Shown here: positions 61,412 through 64,000 of the stretch, one piece after another
Numbering within the stretch: the stretch's first letter is position 1
How the letters are laid out: each line of letters opens with the position of its first letter
From: CAYWPG01 sp964460035
Lineage (GTDB): Bacteria; Pseudomonadota; Gammaproteobacteria; Nitrococcales; AK92
NCBI GenBank assembly: GCA_964460035.1
Contig: CAYWPG010000014.1
Coordinates: 1-64,000, forward strand
Direction: 5' to 3'
DNA length: 64,000 nt
Notes under the pieces: generated by a model
What the model was told of the DNA's origin: nothing
Database searches by the model: none
The model's input: only the letters and a program-made list of their open reading frames with translations
Made by a program: the position numbers and the translations under genes

Positions 61412-62368
61412 TCATGGAGTGGCCGCCCCCCAAAACGCGCTGATCCCGGCCACCCCTTGGGCGCCGCTCTGCCAAGCCCGGGGGAGGTCCTCCGGACCCA
61501 CGCCGCCCAACGCATACACCGGCAGCGTTGCCGTATCGACGAGCGCGGCGAAACGCTGCCAACCCAGCACCGTGGCATGAGGATGGCTGGGCGTGGGCGC
61601 TACCGGCGAAAGCACCGCAAAATCGGCCTCAATTGCCGCGGCGTGCGCAAGCTCCTCGGCATTGTGACAGGACACACCCACCAACATAGGGGGCGGCAGT
61701 GGTCGTGTGGTCAGGGCCGCTGCACGCGTGCCGTTGAGATGGACACCGTCCGCACCCAGCGCTTGCGCCGCCTCGGGCCGCCCGTTGAGCAGCACCTGCG
61801 CGCCCGCGGTGTGCGCCTGCTCGATGGCGCGGCGAACCAGCTCGCCGTAAGCCGGGTCGTTCTCGTCCAGCAGTGGCCGCAATTGGATGAGCTTCGCTCC
61901 CCGCGCCAGCGATTGCCCGAGCTGTTGCAAAAAGGTCTCGACGCCCTGCTCCGCCGCGGCGGATATGACGTATTCGCTGGGCAGGCGCACCGCGCGCACT
62001 ATTGGGATGTTGGCCGCCGGCAGCGGATACCCGTCCAGACGCGCGGGCTCCACCCACGCCAGAGGCTGGCCCTCGCGGCCGACAGGAGAACCGGAATACG
62101 CATCGACCCGCCATACATCGAGCAGCACGGCCCGATCGGGATAACGGTGGGGCACCCGGATCAGCGGCCGTACGCGCAGCAGGCGGATATGAAGCTCTTC
62201 CCAGAGCTCGCGGGCGAGCGCTTCCTGCACACTCTCCCCAGGTTCTACCTTGCCGCCAGGGAACTCCCACAGATCGCCCTGGTGGACGTGTGCCGGCCGC
62301 TTGGCAAGCAGCACACGCCCTCGGGCATCGGCGATGACACCCACCGCAACATGCAAGGGCGCGGTCAT
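61412..62368 (-). CDS. MutT-type Nudix hydrolase fused to a ThiE-like domain
   Basis: A 318-residue two-domain protein. Residues 1-130 form a Nudix hydrolase with a complete Nudix box (GGKVEPGESVQEALARELWEEL), related to 8-oxo-dGTP diphosphatase MutT. Residues about 145-315 resemble thiamine phosphate synthase/TenI (LIQLRPLLDEND, VLLNGRPEAAQALGADGVHLNG, VGVSCHNAEEL, YALGGVGPEDL). This fusion is frequent in gammaproteobacteria next to argJ-secA. The ThiE-like part probably does not make thiamine. It starts one base after the argJ stop. Confidence 0.88.
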   Translation of the reverse strand: MTAPLHVAVGVIADARGRVLLAKRPAHVHQGDLWEFPGGKVEPGESVQEALARELWEELHIRLLRVRPLIRVPHRYPDRAVLLDVWRVDAYSGSPVGREGQPLAWVEPARLDGYPLPAANIPIVRAVRLPSEYVISAAAEQGVETFLQQLGQSLARGAKLIQLRPLLDENDPAYGELVRRAIEQAHTAGAQVLLNGRPEAAQALGADGVHLNGTRAAALTTRPLPPPMLVGVSCHNAEELAHAAAIEADFAVLSPVAPTPSHPHATVLGWQRFAALVDTATLPVYALGGVGPEDLPRAWQSGAQGVAGISAFWGAATP

Positions 62369-62369
62369 C

Positions 62370-63578
62370 TCAAGTGCGGTAATCGGCGTTGATGCGCACG
62401 TAGTCGTAGGAAAGGTCGCAAGTCCACACGGTAGCCGCCGCCTCGCCCCGGCCTAGCCGGACCCCGATGGTGACCTCTTCCTTGGCTATGCGCGCAGCGG
62501 CGGCAGCTTCGTCGTAATCGGACACCCGACCGCCATTGGCGGCGATACGCAGGTCATCCAAATAGAGCTCCACCCGACTCACGTCCAGATCGTCTATACC
62601 GGCCCTGCCCACTGCGGCGAGTATGCGCCCCCAGTTGGGATCGGCGGCGAACAGCGCGGTTTTCACTAACGGCGACTCAGCGATAGTAAAGCCAACCGCT
62701 TCCGCCTCGGCCACGCTTGCCGCACCGCGCACGTCCACCGTGATGAAACGCGTGGCGCCCTCGCCGTCGCGCACAATCGCCTGCGCCAGCTCCGTGCACA
62801 CCGCCGTGAGCTCGGCCACGAACGCATCGTACTCCTGTCCCTCCCGCTCGATAGCCGGCGCATCCGCGCGACCCGTGGCTATGAGCACACAGGCATCATT
62901 GGTCGAGGTATCGCCATCCACCGTGATGCGGTTGAACGATACCGCTACGGCCTGCTCCAGCGCGCGCTGCAACAACTCGGGCGCTACCGCGGCATCGGTA
63001 GCAACAAATGCGAGCATGGTCGCCATGTTGGGCCGGATCATCCCCGCCCCTTTGGAGATGCCGGTGATGCAATACCCGGCCGCAGTCCGGCGGCTAACGG
63101 CTTTTGGCACCGTATCCGTGGTCATGATCCCGTGCGCGGCCTGCTCCCATCCATCGGCATCCAAGCCGGCCAGCAATGCGGGGATAGCAGCCTCGATCTT
63201 GGCCACCGGCAACGGCTCGCCGATGACGCCGGTGGAGAAAGGCAGCACCGATTGCGCCGCGCAGCCTCCAGCGGCCGCAACCGCTTCACAGCATGTCAGG
63301 GCATCCAACAGCCCCTGCTCACCGGTACCGGCGTTGGCGTAACCTGTGTTGATCAGCAAGTAACGAGGAGTTACAGCCGCAAGATGGCGGCGCGCTACCT
63401 GCACGGGGGCGGCGCAGAAACGATTCTGAGTAAAGACGGCCGCACAGCGGCTGCCTGCCGCAAGCTCGATGAGTACCAGATCCCGCCGATCCGGCTTCTT
63501 GATACCCGCTTTTACCGTGGCGAGCCTTACCCCGGCCACCGGATACAGCGCCGGCACGCCCTTGTAGCCAACCGCCAT
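62370..63578 (-). CDS. argJ: Bifunctional ornithine acetyltransferase/N-acetylglutamate synthase ArgJ
   Basis: A 402-residue enzyme of cyclic arginine synthesis. It transfers acetyl from N-acetylornithine to glutamate. It self-cleaves at the conserved Ala-Thr in PNMATMLAFVATD, and Thr becomes the nucleophile. INTGYANAGTG, GVIGEPLP, STNDACVLIATG and DPNWGRILAA are further family motifs. AGAGAGGA precedes ATG 63578. It is co-directional with secA upstream, separated by a terminator. Confidence 0.94.
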   Translation of the reverse strand: MAVGYKGVPALYPVAGVRLATVKAGIKKPDRRDLVLIELAAGSRCAAVFTQNRFCAAPVQVARRHLAAVTPRYLLINTGYANAGTGEQGLLDALTCCEAVAAAGGCAAQSVLPFSTGVIGEPLPVAKIEAAIPALLAGLDADGWEQAAHGIMTTDTVPKAVSRRTAAGYCITGISKGAGMIRPNMATMLAFVATDAAVAPELLQRALEQAVAVSFNRITVDGDTSTNDACVLIATGRADAPAIEREGQEYDAFVAELTAVCTELAQAIVRDGEGATRFITVDVRGAASVAEAEAVGFTIAESPLVKTALFAADPNWGRILAAVGRAGIDDLDVSRVELYLDDLRIAANGGRVSDYDEAAAAARIAKEEVTIGVRLGRGEAAATVWTCDLSYDYVRINADYRT

Positions 63579-63671
63579 ATACTTGCTAGATCCTCTCTTT
63601 CGACGTGATTAGGAGATGGTGGTTTGCAGGCTGCCTAACAGTGGCTGCCGGCAGCCTGCTGGAGGAATACG

Positions 63672-63711
63672 AAAAAGCCGGCGGGCATCACAGCGACGAC
63701 AACCCGCCGGC
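63672..63711 (-). terminator. Intrinsic terminator of secA
   Basis: On the minus strand GCCGGCGGG, 17-base loop, CCCGCCGGC followed by TTTTT, ten bases after the secA stop. Confidence 0.85.
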
Positions 63712-63720
63712 CGCGCCCGC

Positions 63721-64000
63721 TCAGGCGTTCAGCCGCCCGTGGCAATGCTTGTACTTCTTACCCGAGCCGCAGGGGCATGGCTCGTTACGGCCCACCTTGC
63801 GCTCCTGGCGCACGAAAGTAGCTACGCCGCCCCCGCCTTCGGCCACGGCACGCGCCTCCTGCTCGTCCACCCCCAGACTGCCGGGATCGGCGTGCTCGAA
63901 CTGCATGTTGGCGCTTTGACGCCGCTGCTCCTCTACCGCCTCCACATCCTCTTGCGCACGCACCTGCACGCGCGAAACGATAGAGATGATCTCGTGCTTG
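63721..64000 (-). CDS. secA: Preprotein translocase ATPase SecA (C-terminal part)
   Basis: The last 93 codons of secA; the gene runs off the right edge. After a variable linker comes the zinc-binding SEC-C tail RNEPCPCGSGKKYKHCHG, which binds SecB and phospholipid in SecA. The visible upstream part HEIISIVSRVQV belongs to the helical scaffold end. Confidence 0.94.
   Translation of the reverse strand, partial: KHEIISIVSRVQVRAQEDVEAVEEQRRQSANMQFEHADPGSLGVDEQEARAVAEGGGGVATFVRQERKVGRNEPCPCGSGKKYKHCHGRLNA

Overview
The window reads as chromosome of a GC-rich gammaproteobacterium. The basis is the gene content and order of the right half: rpsT / murJ-ribF-ileS-lspA-ispH, a minor pilin block fimT-pilV-pilW-pilX-pilY1-pilE, proB-obgE-rpmA-rplU / ispB, pilB-pilC-pilD-coaE-zapD-yacG, a MutT-ThiE fusion gene, argJ and secA. 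I cannot name the genus from sequence alone.

Left part (1 to about 16,130) is an accessory, partly decayed catabolic region. It starts with an SDR gene cut by the end of an insertion sequence, then an acyl-CoA dehydrogenase, a GntR/FCD regulator and a TetR regulator, all on the minus strand. After a 1.3 kb stretch with only gene debris comes a plus-strand operon: a five-gene peptide-type ABC importer, an acyl-CoA synthetase, and a single-chain biotin-dependent acyl-CoA carboxylase of 1105 residues. A broken enoyl-CoA hydratase tail follows. Together these suggest import of an organic acid, CoA activation, carboxylation and oxidation. The substrate is unknown.

Central part (about 17,280 to 26,520) is the most striking region. 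It holds ugpC-ugpB-ugpA-ugpE (glycerol-3-phosphate uptake), an olsF-type bifunctional ornithine-lipid synthase, a CPBP membrane protease on the other strand, and a plcP-type phosphoesterase overlapping an agt-type glycosyltransferase. Four upstream sites carry heptamers resembling CTGTCAT/C repeated at an exact 11-base period, the architecture of PhoB boxes. They lie before ugpC, before olsF, before plcP, and in front of a roughly 250-base gene-free segment ending in an intrinsic terminator. The cluster therefore looks like a phosphate-starvation regulon that swaps phospholipids for ornithine and glycolipids and scavenges the released glycerophosphate. It probably also encodes a Pho-controlled small RNA.

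Next (26,595 to 34,071) are ergothioneine genes egtD / egtC-egtB, a PlsC-type acyltransferase, a large DUF1631 protein and a class I fructose-bisphosphate aldolase. nadC follows and converges on rpsT at a clear bidirectional terminator. From there to the end the window is mostly core: lipid II flippase, flavin, Ile-tRNA, lipoprotein and isoprenoid genes, the type IV pilus minor pilins and adhesin, tRNA-Thr(CGU), proline and ribosome genes, tRNA-Pro(CGG), the pilus assembly genes pilBCD, and coaE-zapD-yacG. The window closes with argJ and the 3' end of secA. Short REP-like repeats occur in the gaps after ispH and after tRNA-Thr.
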